Shown: piece after piece, positions 10,040-21,590 of the stretch
How positions within the stretch are numbered: position 1 is the stretch's first letter
Layout of the letters: the number at the start of each line of letters is the position of its first letter
Assembly (NCBI GenBank): GCA_036245805.1
Contig: BTRK01000002.1
Span: forward strand, 35,632,661-35,696,660
DNA length: 64,000 bases
Reading direction: 5' to 3'
Source of the DNA: Pristionchus mayeri
Taxonomy: Eukaryota > Nematoda > Chromadorea > Rhabditida > Neodiplogasteridae
The notes under the pieces: generated by a model
The model's database searches: none
What the model saw: only the letters and a program-made list of their open reading frames with translations
Told to the model about the DNA's origin: nothing
Position numbers and translations under genes: made by a program

Positions 10040-11832
10040 CATATCACATGTATCATGAGTCAGCGGAGGAAAAAACCACACACCGGGAACAATTTCCAAC
10101 TTTTATTTTTTGTTTTACTTTATATTATGGTGGTAGCATACACTAGAGCCAACTTCCCGAAAAATCTAGGTCACAGGTCCCAGATCCGGCTTTTAGGAAT
10201 TTTCCGGTTTCACACCCGGCTCTACCGTATTTTAGCTCCAAGTTGGGCTACAGACGTGGGATTGGGCTCAAAATAAGCAGAAAAATGAGATGAACAACTT
10301 TTCTGTTAAGTGCGAAGCTGTGGGACTGCAAGTTCAAACTGCAAGAAACTAGGAACGAAAAACTGAAAATTACAGTATAAATAAAATCATACTACCTCGG
10401 TGAGTCACAAACACAGTGAATTTTATTGCAGATTATGGAAGTTTAACTTCATATGCATATAGGAAAAATAGTAATTGGAAATTTTAGGGGGGACTTTTTT
10501 CGCAAATTTGGTCAGAAAGTCGAAAAAATGAGGTGTCAAGTTTTGAAAAATTCTCATCTCGCAGATTTATCATTTCAATCGATCAGTTCAATCAATTTCT
10601 AACATTTCTCGACCAAAGAAGTTAGATGACGTTGAAAGAGCATTACTTTTCAACACTTCAAAAAAATCGATTTCCGACCCGCCTACAATGCCAAGTTCGT
10701 GAGCATTCAGCTCATAATTTACATAGCTCTGAAATTGAACTCGGACTGCAATCAACAGTAGTGACTGACATGAGTACAATATACCATTGTGGGCTCTCCA
10801 GCCTGTTCCATTCCCTTTATTTATGTACTCGAACTTGCAATTTCGCGATGGTCGTATTTCAACAAAAATATATTTTGACTAAATTTTAAACGGTGCTTGC
10901 TATTTTCGAGCACTAAAAATCATTTTGAGAGTAGATTAGGTGAAATATGGTATAATTGAGGCCATTTTCAAGATTTTCCAAAAATTCAAAATTCAAAAAA
11001 TGCAAAACTTTCATGCATTTTTAAATGCGCAGTATATTGACATTGTCAATGTTTTCTATCTCAACTGCTTTCAAAATGATTTTTAGTGCTCGAAAATAGC
11101 AAGCACCGTTTAAAATTTAGTCAAAATATATTTGTGTTGAAATACGACCATCGCGAAATTGCAAGTTCGAGTACATAAATAAAGGGAATGGAACAGGCTG
11201 GAGAGCCCACAATGGTATATTGTACTCATGTCAGTCACTACTGTTGATTGCACTCCGAGTTCAATTTCAGAGCTGTGTAAATTATGAGCTGAATGCTCAC
11301 GAACTTGGCATTTTAGGCGGGTCGGAAATCGATTTTTTTGAAGTGGTGAAAATTAATGCTCTTTCAACGTCATCTAACTTCTTTGGTCGAGAAATGTTAG
11401 AAATTGATTGAACTGATCGATTGAAATGATAAATCTGCGAGATGAGAATTTTTCAAAACTTGACACCTCATTTTTTCGACCTTCTGACCAAATTTGCGAA
11501 AAAAGTCCCCCCTAAAATTTCCAATTACTATTTTTCCTATATGCGTATGAAGTTAAACTTCCATAATCTGCAATAAAATTCACTGTGTTTTTCACTCACT
11601 GAGGTAGTATGATTTTATTTATAGTGTAATTTTCGTTCCTAGTTTCTGAACTTGCAGTCCCACAGCTTCGCACTTAACAGAAAAGTTGTTCATCTCATTT
11701 TTCTGCTTATTTTGAGCCCAATCCCACGTCTATAGCCCAGCTTGGAGCTAAAATACGGTAGAGCCGGGTGTAAAACCGGAAAATTCCTAAAAGCCGGATC
11801 TGGGACACTGACTCGTGATACCTGTGATATAT
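10040..11832. mobile_element. long palindromic element, family 1 (~1.8 kb)
   Basis: The two halves are near-perfect inverted copies: GGTCCCAGATCCGG...CTACCGTATTTTAGCTCC on the left (about 10,176-10,245) mirrors 11,745-11,810. The outermost ends are ATATCACATGTATCATGAGTC on the left and its complement on the right. About 105 bp (10,067-10,170) occur only in the left arm. The mirrored frames at 10,588-10,889 and 11,220-11,411 are shadows of the palindrome, not genes. The second copy at 14,121 shares the right terminus. Confidence 0.85.
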
Positions 11833-11874
11833 GTTTTCATGTTAACTTTTCGTGCAATGATGCTACGAGCATGG

Positions 11875-12081
11875 GGCACTAGGTCGGATGAGAACCGTCG
11901 GATGAGAACCCACCGGATGAGAACCAAAAAAATTACCCTTCTCCACCATGTTCACAGTAGGTTCCCAAAGTGTCAAAAATGCTTCTGTGAAAGTCCTACG
12001 GAAGGGTCCAATTTTTGGTTCTCATCCGGTGGGTTCTCATCCGGTGAGTTCTCATCCGACGGTTCTCATCCGGTGTAGTTC
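11875..12081. mobile_element. 207-bp hairpin element with repeated GGATGAGAACC and 9-bp target duplication
   Basis: The left part carries three head-to-tail copies of CGGATGAGAACC. The right part carries four inverted copies (GGTTCTCATCCG, one with a diverged 5' base). The element is flanked by a perfect 9-bp direct repeat, CGAGCATGG, at 11,866-11,874 and 12,082-12,090. Nine-base target duplications are typical of Mutator-like (MULE) insertions, so a MULE-derived MITE is the best guess. Confidence 0.75.
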
Positions 12082-12350
12082 CGAGCATGGTTTGCATTCC
12101 TACATTGCTTCTTATGAACTGGCTAGCGGTGAACATTGCAGAAAAGGAAGAGGGGCGATAGAAACATATAAAGATGAAGAGATTGGGAGATAGATAGAGA
12201 GCCAAACCGATCGCTGGTGGGTAGCGAGTTCGCTCAATGCTAAGCGGTTATTGCAGTGTTTCCCGTCCGTGATGTCATGCGAGCCATACACATGACTCTT
12301 TGCTTCCTTATTTCTATACCTCTATTTATATCAATTCGCTAATTTACAGC

Positions 12351-13915
12351 ATGAAACTCGTGCTCGTCGCTCTCTTCCTGCTAGCAGCTATTGTGTGCAC
12401 TTTTGCGGAGGAGGAGAAAAAGGTGATTTTTTTGTGGTCTGCTCATAAACTATACTAAAACATGTTGGAATACACCTTTGCTGGCCTGGGGAAAAAGCTA
12501 GACAAGGATATAGTCGAAGCTGATGAGTATCAAGGAAAAGCGGTAGGAAGATTGGAACATATAAATTCTCCTTCTCATGATTATATTTAGTTATTATCGA
12601 ATTGCGCATTAGTTCGAGAACGGAAGAGCGACATAAAATAAATAAAAATAAGCTCCCGAAATATATTATGATTTGCTGTTTGTCGGATTCTAGGAGGAGG
12701 AAAAGCCGGCAGTGCCTAAATCCGCAGATGATCTGATTGCGGCTGCACTGGAAGCAGCGCTGGCTAAGATGTCACCTGAGCATCGCAAAATAGTCAGTGA
12801 AGTTCAATTAACCAGTTCAATTTACTTTTTCTAATGTGTTTGCAAATTGAACACAACATAATTGCAATTGGCAAGATGTCTTTCTTACCATTCTGAATTG
12901 AGAACCCCGCTGCTATTGCAATTTCCACTTTCTTGCACTGGTTGCGTTTCGCATATTCCATAAATGCAGTCGTAATCGAATAGCGAACGATGGTCGAGGC
13001 ACCGTTTTTTCAAACAAAATTAATTATATTATACAGGTAGAGGATACGCTAAGAACCGCCGAGGCAGTTGAAGAGAAGGATGAGAAGAAGGTGGGTCTCT
13101 CTGCTACTATCTGCGCTCACTTAATGAAGCGTGTATATAATACTCTTGCCATCATGCTCCCTCGGAACTCATTCAGTCGAGGAAATTCATGAGATAACGA
13201 CAAACCCTAATTGCTCACTATTCATCTGTGTTAAGGGAAACTAAATGGGAGGGTAACAAAAGCCCAACCGACAAAAGTACAACGGATTGTAATTCACTGG
13301 ATATTTGAGCCAGCAACTATTTCATTGTTACGGGTATGTGGTGCACCACATCACGCTGATTAGATCCGGAAACTGGGCGATCTTGAGTTTCACTCTCCAT
13401 CGCCGTATAGGTGTGCATGGTCCAAATTTGAGAATTCAGCGGAAAATCATATCATGGTTAAATGAACACAAAATACCGTAACAAATCGATAATAGAAAAT
13501 ATCAGGAACTGTATTCCCGTAACATTGGCATCGATTGCTTACGGTATTTGGTGTTTATCTAACCATGATTTTCCGGTGAGATTCTCACATTTATTTGATG
13601 ACCCCTATTCGAGGATGGAGAGTGAAACTCAAGATCGTCTAGTATCCGAATCTAATCATGGTGATGTAATGCAGCACATGTTGGTGTAACAATGAAGCAA
13701 CTCCCAAGATGCTGGCTCAAATATCCAGCGAATGGTGATCCATTGGGCTTTTGCCACCCCCCCCGTAAATGCCTTGCTACCTCGACTGGAATAATAAAGA
13801 GCGAATGTGATATTGACTATTTCAGGAAGATGATAAGAAGGGAAAGGGAGCGGCCACGAGGCGAATACGATCTGCTGTTGCGCCGTTTAAGCATTTGTCA
13901 GTCGGGGCTATTTGA
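12351..13915 (+). CDS. small secreted acidic/lysine-rich protein
   Basis: Four exons, 12351-12422, 12694-12792, 13037-13090 and 13826-13915, join at phase 0 throughout and encode 104 residues. Residues 1-19 are a signal peptide (MKLVLVALFLLAAIVCTFA). The mature protein starts with a Glu/Lys run, then an amphipathic alanine-rich helix (SADDLIAAALEAALAKM), a second charged linker, and a basic, then hydrophobic C-terminus (TRRIRSAVAPFKHLSVGAI). There are no Cys in the mature part. The ATG lies one base after a TTTACAG acceptor, suggesting SL trans-splicing. Intron 2 begins GTCAGT, a less usual donor. Intron 3 is long (735 bp) and contains a 0.5-kb palindromic element. Family unrecognised; a small extracellular or cuticle/gut-lumen protein is possible but not shown. 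Confidence 0.8.
13252..13758. mobile_element. palindromic element in intron 3 (~0.5 kb)
   Basis: Arms beginning ACAAAAGCCCAA and ending TTGGGCTTTTG mirror each other through GGATATTTGAGCCAGCA / TGCTGGCTCAAATATCC and ATCATGGTTAAATGAACAC / GTGTTTATCTAACCATGAT. The plus-strand frames at 13,462-13,689 and the first part of 13,692-13,943 are by-products. Confidence 0.8.
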
Positions 13916-14120
13916 CGGCTCTGGCTCAGTGTCTCATTTGTAATCAGTGTTCCATTTCGTGCTAATTCGAAGTGATTGTCTATTAAAATGATTCCGATAA
14001 AATTGCCTACCTATTCACAAAGAGTTCTATGCCAATTTCCCACTCGATCCGCTTGTGTAGCAACAACAAAATGAGAGTGACGAACCGAATTGCATAACTT
14101 ATGAACTACTTATGAGTTAT

Positions 14121-15412
14121 GAGGTATTTCAGGTCCCAGATGAGCTAGAGAGATGTCATTGGGCTCAAAATGTTCGGAAAATTATTTCCAGAAAATTATT
14201 ATTTTTTCTGTTGAAAGTATTTTTGAAAACTCGGAAAGAAAAAAGTTATGCCCAAAATATTGTTTTTCTAGGCAGAAAACAATTTTTTTCTCTACCTAGA
14301 GGTGGCCTTGTCATGGATTTTCTTTTCAAAAATAGTAAGTAGAAGTCAATAGGTACACAACAAAAATACTTTCGAAAAACTCAACCATGCCTTCAATGTA
14401 GATATTTCTGGTCAAACATGAAAAATTTGAAAAGTTTGAAAATTCAATATTTCCAAATCTCCGCCAATTCTTTCTCTTATACTTGAATTTATGTTAAACC
14501 TTCGTTTAGAGTAAGAAAAACCTGCATAGATTGTTTTTGGACATTTACAAGTGATAATATTATAATCGAGTGAATGCCTTTTCCAGGTGTTCCATAATAG
14601 TTTTCATTTACTGATGAGGTGGGCAAATCCATTCAGCCCCGGGACTGGAAGGTGAGAAACCAGTTAAGGAACTACATAAACACTCTCAGAGCAGCGATGC
14701 CAAAACTGAGAGTACAATGAAGAGCAGCGGAGTCAGAAGAAGATGAGAAAGACAATGATTTCTATGTGGAGGTGTAACTGAAACCCCACTTTCGCCGTTC
14801 TCACTTGTAATTGTCCACATACAATTTATGCATGATTTTTTTTGCTATAAACTGCGTTTTAACATTAATTCAAGTCTCAGAGAAAGAATTGGCGGAGATT
14901 AGGAAAAATGGAATTTTCAATTTTTTCAAATTTTTCATGTTTGACCAGAAATATCTACATTCAAGGCATGGTTGAGTTTTTCGAAAGTATTTTTTCTGTG
15001 TACCCAATGACTTCTACTTACTATTTTTGAGAAGAAAATCCATGACAAGGCCACCTCTAGGAATAGAAAAAAATTGTTTTCTGCCTGGAAAAATGATATT
15101 TTGGGCATAACTTTTTTCTTTACGAGTTTTCAAAAATACTTTCAACAGAAAAGTTTCTGGAAATAATTTTCCGAACATTTTGTGCCCAATCTCATCTCTC
15201 TAGCTCATCTGGGAGCTGAAATACCTCGTAGCCGGGTGCAAAACCGGAAAATTCTTAAAATCCGGCTCTGGGACCTATGACCCATATTTTTCGAAAACTT
15301 GTGTTTAGGGTATTTTATTACTATAATATGGGATAAATCAGGAACAATTTTTTTGAAAATGTTCCCGGGGTGGTAATTTTTCATCCACTGACTCGTGATA
15401 CATGTGGTATAC
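14121..15412. mobile_element. long palindromic element, family 1, second copy (~1.3 kb)
   Basis: GAGGTATTTCAGGTCCCAGA at 14,121 is mirrored at about 15,207-15,231 (TGGGAGCTGAAATACCTC), and the arms pair over roughly 340 bp around a central spacer of about 400 bp. The right flank continues with GCCGGGTGCAAAACCGGAAA and ends CCACTGACTCGTGATACATG, matching the right end of the 10,040 element. The left arm lacks that outer part. Confidence 0.8.
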
Positions 15413-15625
15413 ATAAACAAATGTGAATAACTGAACAATGTGATTGTCTTGTAATCTTGTAATCTTCATCATCAATCCAAATTCTTGATACGAATGTGGG
15501 CTCCAGCATCAATCGTATACTTGCCAATTTGCACGGACATTCTTTCGGCTGAGTAGTTTGCCAAGAAAGTTAAATCATTATTCATGTGATGAAGGAACTA
15601 GAAATAAAATTGCATTTGGTGAAAT

Positions 15626-17235
15626 TTATGTATAATTATGTATCATCAAACGGTTTACAAATATAACATATTTCACCGGAATCAATTTCTCAACGTCAGC
15701 ACAATTTACAGCAGTAAATCTTGAGAAGAATCCAAGACGATTACATTTCCGGCTCAGAATTTCTCGAGCTATCGAGATCGAGTCATGCGTTGCACCTCTG
15801 TCTAGGTTAATTTCAACGATCATGTGATCAACAATGTTAGCAAGGCGTTTCAAAAATTGCACGCATTCTGAAAGTGCACATACATTAGTGCATCGCTTCA
15901 TTTCAAGTAGACGTACCATTAGTGAAATTGAAATAAATACATCTCACAATCGTTGCGTGTACATTTTCGACCAACTCGTTAAAATTGGCACTGAAAAAAT
16001 GTTAATAATATATAATCATCGACCCGTTTAATCTGTCAGAAATGTGCGAGAAAAGTTGCGTAAAAAGTTCGCAAACTTCTGAGGTGCGTAAAAACTGTTT
16101 CTCTTTAAAATACCGAGCTTTATTTAGTTTTATTTTTGCTTTATTTATCGTCCGTAAGTGAACAATCACAGCTTCCTTTTCCCTCTCTCAGAAATGCACG
16201 CTCTCTGGCCTTTCTCTAACTTTTCTCGCAGATTTTCATCGACCTTTTTCATCGAGCTCGTTGAAAAGTTCGTGAACTTTTCTTCGAAGTTGTTTTGATT
16301 AAAACGTTCTCCCCTGTCCATATCATTTCTATATTTTCTATAAATTCTCGAACACTCTGCTGATGAAGAGCCCTTGTGACGATAAATAAAATATGAAATA
16401 AACTAAATTAAGCTCGGTATTTTAAAGAGAAACATTTTTCACGCACCTCAGAATTTCGCGAACTTTTTACGCAACTTTTCTCGCACATTTCTGACAGATT
16501 AAACGGGTCGAATGTTTCAAACTCACTATGAATCTTGGGATCCCAGAAAATCAATGGTTACGATTTTAATCGATTTTCCTCTAAGCAATTGTGCACAAAT
16601 TCCAGCGACCTCGGGAGTAATGCGATACAAATAAAGCGCATCGAATCGTATACAAGGAGCGATAGATTTCAGATTTTCAAGAAATCTTCCGAGTTCTAAT
16701 TTAGTCAGATAGCCATGTAAAAAATGTGAGTTGACGGGCAAATAAGCATATCATCACATTGGGTCTTTTGTGAAAATAATTGTTATCCATTTCAATAATT
16801 ATGATTCCGATGGCTCTTGAGGCACATTTTCACAATCTTAAAATGTGCTTTCATTTCGAAATGTGCTTTCATTAAAACAGCACATTTCGAAGGCGATATT
16901 TTCGTTATTTTCCTGCGATGATTGGGTTTATTTTAAGCATGAATTTAATGACATACCGTTATAAGTAAACAAATATTGCGAACTCTTGTGTGGTAATACA
17001 CCGTGAAATTATTGACTAGTCCCTTGGTACTTTTGCTTACCTGTAAAGCAATTTCAACATTTAGGTTTTGCATAAGATTTTCGACTTCTCTCATTAGAAC
17101 TAGAGATTCTTCCCCAATAAATTGGCGTATGATATTAGAAGCTTTCTGAGAAAGGGTAAAGAAATCCACTTGAAATAAAGATAAGGCGACCCTTCGTTTC
17201 TTTACTTGAGGAGATTCAAACTTATTAGACGACAT
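15626..17235 (-). CDS. unrecognised multi-exon gene; 5' junction unresolved
   Basis: Three downstream pieces join cleanly on the minus strand: an exon ending at 16527 (GTGAGT donor), 15990-15917 (TTTTTTCAG acceptor, GTACGT donor) and 15867-15626 (TTTCAG acceptor, stop TAA). They read ...RFLENLKSIAPCIRFDALYLYRITPEV..., then ANFNELVENVHATIVRCIYF, then CVQFLKRLANIVDHMIVEIN..., a Leu/Ile-rich pattern without a domain I can name. Upstream, 17235-17041 encodes MSSNKFESPQVKKRRVALSL... and ends at CAG/GTAAGC, phase 0. No acceptor between 17,040 and 16,690 restores a phase-0 frame into the exon ending at 16527; TTAG at about 16,700 gives phase 1. So exon 2's start is missing, or the two parts belong to different or broken genes. 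A 0.49-kb palindrome occupies the intron between 16527 and 15990. Confidence 0.55.
16020..16510. mobile_element. palindromic element within an intron (~0.49 kb)
   Basis: CGACCCGTTTAATCTGTCAG at 16,020 is repeated inverted at 16,491-16,510. The arms pair for about 100 bp, including AAAATACCGAGCTTTA / TAAGCTCGGTATTTT. It lies entirely between a good donor (16,526) and a TTTTTTCAG acceptor (15,991) of the minus-strand gene, so it is removed with the intron. Confidence 0.85.
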
Positions 17236-17637
17236 CTTGCAAATATTACAATGGATTATTCATATAAATACAATAATACTGATCATTTGCGTCAAATGGC
17301 GGGCGCGAGATTATCCATGTCGAGTGGCGTCCCTGTGCAATAAGCAATGCAAGAGGCGGTAAATTGGCGCGTGATCTCCTCATTTAAAGCTTTCTCGCTC
17401 TGCCTAACGGGTGGGACAAACGAAACCGAGTACACTCTCTGGATATGTTGATTAAATTTGCAGGTGTTTTGCTAATTTGTCGGAACACAGCGAAGATCGT
17501 ACATGTTTTTCCATCAGACGATCATTCCGAACAATTTTTTTATATAAATGCATTTACAATTCCAATTTATTTCCTTTAAAGTAGGAAATATCTAGAGTAG
17601 GGTACAAAATTTGTCCGGTATTGTGCGATCATATCTA

Positions 17638-17764
17638 GGGTTCTCTTATTGGAAAATTATTGTATCATTTCAGATATGTTTCAGGCGCACTATATAGGGC
17701 ATATGTATAGTGCACGCGAAACATATCTAAAAATGATACAATTTTTTTTCCAATAAGAGAACCC
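17638..17764. mobile_element. 127-bp MITE, GGGTTCTCTTATTGG family
   Basis: Perfect terminal inverted repeats (GGGTTCTCTTATTGGAAAA on the left) flanked by TA on both sides, with a second internal mirrored block (GATATGTTTC / GAAACATATC). A diverged relative lies at 50,551-50,674. TA duplication fits a Tc1/mariner-type source. Confidence 0.8.
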
Positions 17765-17800
17765 TAATCATATCTTTCCAGGCGCTTGCATAGATAATGA

Positions 17801-17908
17801 GGAGAGTTCGAAATTCGGGTCACGCTCTCTTCATTTTACACACTCTCTCGACCGGTCGATCGGCGAGAGAGTGAGTGGAATGAAGTGATCGTGGTGTCAT
17901 TTCTCGAA
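17801..17908. mobile_element. hairpin element, GAGTTCGAGAAACG family
   Basis: CACGCTCTCTTCATTTTACA and ACTCTCTCGACCGGTCGATC lead to an inverted return (GAGAGAGTGAGTGGAATGAA). A 13-bp direct repeat, ATAATGAGGAGAG, flanks it (17,794 and 17,907). Better preserved relatives are at 49,266 and 50,745. Confidence 0.65.
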
Positions 17909-17956
17909 TAATGAGGAGAGAAGATAGGGTTGGTGCTAATAAAGGCGCGGACTTAT

Positions 17957-20605
17957 TCACGTTGCGCGATTCTCCTTTTTCACGTTGATTTGAGTCATCG
18001 ATGATGGATAAGCACGTTTCTGAAATAGAACTTTAGACTGTTTGTTATGATTCGGACCAACCATGAAAGGAACATTGCTAGTGATGGCGCTGATAATATA
18101 CTTCCGATATTGCGGAGTTACTGTAACCATCACGAGATTGTGGGCAAGCGGATGCAGCGTGCAAAGACAGTATGACGGGAGAGTGACGGCTGGGAAAAGT
18201 GAGATTTCTTGAAGCAAAGACATACTTTGAATCATATCCCTTTTGTATAATACAACAAAATTTGTTATTGTCCAAAAACATCATATTTTTTTCATAAACA
18301 TACAAAAAGGAATGAAATCAACGATCAAGGAGCTACACAGAATAGTTCCTGGAACAATTATCAGCGCGAAAGGACCTGCTACCTGAAAATGCACTTTTTG
18401 GAAGGAAATCATGAAAATATGCGTAGGAAATTACTAGTTCTTCCACTGAGCTAATTGACAAGAAATATTCTAAATATTTTTTTTTAATAAATAAGTTTGA
18501 TACACGTGCAAATATGAAACCTGTGCCAGGAGTATGCGAAGTGACTTTCGTACGTTTTTGATACAGGCAAGACTGCGGTTTTTCTAAAATTTTGGTAATA
18601 CACGCCCAATGTTGTCAGTATTACCGAAAGTCGTAGCGTTAGGAACATGTGGGCATAGAGAAATGATGTTCCTCCAGTTACAAATGTCATTATCTGAACA
18701 CACTCTAATCATTATATCGTTGTATTTACGGATAAACCAATGCGTGGCCATGGTAGATGTTGTGGGCTAAGGCACATTTCGACATCGACCCCAACCTGAT
18801 TTTCACTCTAACCATGGCAATGATGAAGCAAAACATCCACGCTCGCCAATCCCATACATGCATGAAATACGCTCCCCGATCGATAATCCACTCCAGACCG
18901 TAGAGGCTCTACAATACCATATTTTCATGAGGAAAACATACAATTGAAAAAAAAACATAAATTCGGACTATTTTTATTGGGCCCTATCAGAACATATGTT
19001 CATGTATTGCATCATACAGATTCATCACTACTGAAAAGTAAATGAAGACTTACCAAATCTCCCATCACGCAGTTATTCAACATGTACACGATGGGTGCGC
19101 TGCCCATGGTAATTGTAAACGTAGCTTGAATTGCGTAACATGTATTCTGAAATTACTGTGAGAGAAGGAAAGCGCTGAGCTAAACCAATCTAATCGTATA
19201 CATTGTCTCGATCTTTTCCAGACGGAAATGTCCAGCGTTCCTCGTTGTAATATATCTAGGCCCAAAGCATCATGCTCAACACGCACCTTCTCCATGTGTT
19301 CGTCACCCCATTCTCTCACAAGGGGTCGTCGCGGAGTGTCCATGGAGTTTCATAACGAGACATAGTGCATTCGAAAGAGGAGAAAATTCTAAGAAATTCT
19401 GTTGTTTTCAAATTTCCTAAACGATCTTGTGGAGGTCTGGGCTGTATGGAAATTTAGGGACATAGCCTCAGAAATAGCCTGGTGTTGGCCTTTCCCCACT
19501 ATGAGCCCAGACTTCCACATGATCGTTTAGCAAATTTGAAAACAACAAAAGTTCTTAGAATTTTCTCCTCTTTCGAATGCGCTTTCGAACTCGTTATGAA
19601 ACTCCATGGACACTCCGCGACGTCCCCTTGTCAGTGAATATGCCATCTGACTCGCCCGTAAAGCACATTCTACCCAACGTGCTGTGTGCACGAGGTTGGA
19701 AAATCCCCAACCACGTGCACATAACACGGGTGGTGTGAAGTCTCGCAACAGATCACTGGTTTCCAGGATAGGACCTAGTTGCCGCATAGACGATGGGGTG
19801 GCACAGTCCGCGGTTGCCTTACAACGTTACCTTTACTTTACCAGTTACCCGACTGAACCCGCTTGCGACATACTTGGCTAATCCGCAACACTTCATCACT
19901 ACGCAACGACTGTGTGATTGCGACATACCCTAATAACAAAAAGAATATCTCTGGTGAATTTGGTTCATAACGACTTAGAAGCAGAATTGAGTTTTTCCTG
20001 GTTAAAACGTTCGAACCCCTTCCAAAACTATACGGTGACTTATGATCGCGACTGTACCTGGCTAACGCGCAACGGGTGTGCCGCGGGAATGATCCTCTGA
20101 TGGCGGTAGAAACTGCACCCCATCATTGCCGCTCCCAAGCACGTCAGTAAGACCATGAATGTTCCCTTGATTGGAATGGATGTGTTTTATTATTGTAATT
20201 ATTGATAAAAGAAGAAAAAATAGCGCAAAAGCAACGTGAGATAGGATGACGAACCAGTACAGTTCGCGGGGGGACACCCGCTGTGCATAACAGACCGAGA
20301 CAATAGCCGGCTGGTGCGGGAAACAGCGGGATCGGCTTGAATAGTACGTCCAGGTAAAGACTAGTTAAAGACACGATCACCTGTACCCATTAAACTGATT
20401 AATTAAAATTGATTTTTGTTAATAAATTTTAATATTTGTTTACCTGTATAATGATGAGGTACACTCGAATCCCTGCTTGATTGCATGATTTTATGCGAAC
20501 GATGCATAACATTGCGAGTACGGACATCAAAGAAGTGACGGCAAAGATTGCATTTTGGCAAGAAGTTATCGTATCTTGTGCTTCGAGGGACAGAAATATC
20601 GCCAT
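17957..20605 (-). CDS. SRH-like nematode serpentine (7TM) chemoreceptor
   Basis: Nine exons on the minus strand: 20605-20444, 20380-20261, 20165-20058, 19146-19054, 18908-18813, 18693-18625, 18583-18521, 18382-18304 and about 18239-17957. The first seven junctions are phase 0 with good sites. Successive exons give TM1 (AIFAVTSLMSVLAMLCIV), TM2 with the SRH-type LDVLFKPIPLFPAPAGYC, TM3 (TFMVLLTCLGAAMMGCSF followed by YRHQRIIPAAHPLR), TM4, a loop plus TM5, the pre-TM6 KNVRKSLRILLAQ, TM6 (AGPFALIIVPGTILC) and TM7 (CTLHPLAHNLVMVTVTPQYR). Length is about 350 residues, normal for the family. The exon 8/9 junction is doubtful: the strong GTATGT donor joined to TTCAAG creates TAA, while a weaker GTTTAT donor keeps the frame. 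Expected role: chemosensory GPCR in the ciliary membrane of sensory neurons, inferred from the family. Confidence 0.75.
19311..19640. mobile_element. palindromic element in the receptor's intron 3 (~0.33 kb)
   Basis: ACAAGGGGTCGTCGCGGAGT on the left mirrors ACTCCGCGACGTCCCCTTGT on the right. The inner arms (GAAAGAGGAGAAAATTCTAAG and complement) continue the stem around a loop of about 80 bp. The minus frames at 19,077-19,343 and 19,527-19,787 derive in part from it. Confidence 0.8.
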
Positions 20606-21035
20606 TTTGTTCGATTGTGAGTAGAGCAATCCGAAGAATTGCGCGGTAAAAATTTACGAGAGGAAAACATACAATATATTTGTGATTTTTAATCATGGAA
20701 TTGAGTTATGACAGGTTGTTTCTCGGAACACATCGTAATGAATAATGACAGATTGTGGATCATGTGTGATATTATACTGATATGATAAATCCTGTAACTT
20801 GGGTACACATAAATATTGGATTCAGGGAAAAAAGTCACAAGAGCAATACATGTAGAAGATGAAGATGCGGAATTTCACGCTTCTAGTTTGTGTGGAGACG
20901 ATAATAATTTGAGATAAATTCTCACGTATCTATCTGATATTGAAATGCGGAACATGACAAAGAGTGACATGATAATGACGCTCAATAAAGGATGGAACAA
21001 TTTCTCCACTATATATACGTATACATATACTATAT

Positions 21036-21209
21036 ATGATAGATATACTGATCTCAACAATCGAAGAAGGTCGTCAAGGTGAATTGTCGGACGATGACAA
21101 ATCGGGAGAAGATAATAGTGAAGAGCATAACCAAGGGGCGGACAATCAGGCAACGGATCGCACTTCGCTGGTGATTCGAGCTAGCCACTTGGGTGTTGTT
21201 TCATTTTAA
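21036..21209 (+). CDS. short acidic reading frame, possible exon
   Basis: An ATG-to-stop frame of 57 codons, strongly acidic in the middle (ELSDDDKSGEDNSEEHNQGA). The composition resembles the acidic segments of the neighbouring zinc-finger genes, including the acidic frame at the 3' end of ZF2. No clear acceptor or donor defines it, so it may be a remnant or chance. Confidence 0.25.
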   Translation: MIDILISTIEEGRQGELSDDDKSGEDNSEEHNQGADNQATDRTSLVIRASHLGVVSF

Positions 21210-21237
21210 CCGGTATGGGCAACCCTACCTTTGCATA

Positions 21238-21590
21238 TGAGACCGTTCGCGATAGATTCAACAAGTCTTAGCCAAGCCTCGGTACATCCCAAAAAAAACC
21301 TCATGAAAAAAGTTTCCTGGGCTAGTTTTCGTGGTGTACTTCATTTTGCATGAATCGTTCATTTTTCGTTGGGGTAGTGCCATGCCACTTCCGAGAAAAA
21401 CTGGTTTTTTTTCTTAAAGAAATATATGGTTCGATGCGCATTGAAATTCTGCTCGGGTATGCGAAATTTCATGTTTCCAGCATGCAATCGAACCGAGAAA
21501 TGGACGAAACCCCAGTTTTTATTGGAAGTCGCATGGCACTACCCCAACCAACAATGAACGATTCATGCAAAATGAAGTACACCACGTTTA
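21238..21590. mobile_element. incomplete copy of the TGAGGCCGTCCGCGATAG palindromic family
   Basis: It starts TA/TGAGACCGTTCGCGATAGAT, like the element at 22,650, and carries an inner inverted pair (CGTGGTGTACTTCATTTTGC / complement at about 21,570-21,590). The right terminal repeat is missing. Confidence 0.7.

Noticed and set aside
10588..11411. Two frames (10,588-10,779 minus and 11,220-11,411 plus) encoding almost the same 63 residues
   Set aside because: They are the two mirrored arms of one palindromic element, not duplicated genes.
20062..20277. Frameshift in TM3 of the receptor, suggested by a hydrophobic frame here
   Set aside because: A short intron (donor after 20,261, acceptor before 20,165) removes this stretch and joins exons in frame, giving a typical SRH TM3; no frameshift is needed.
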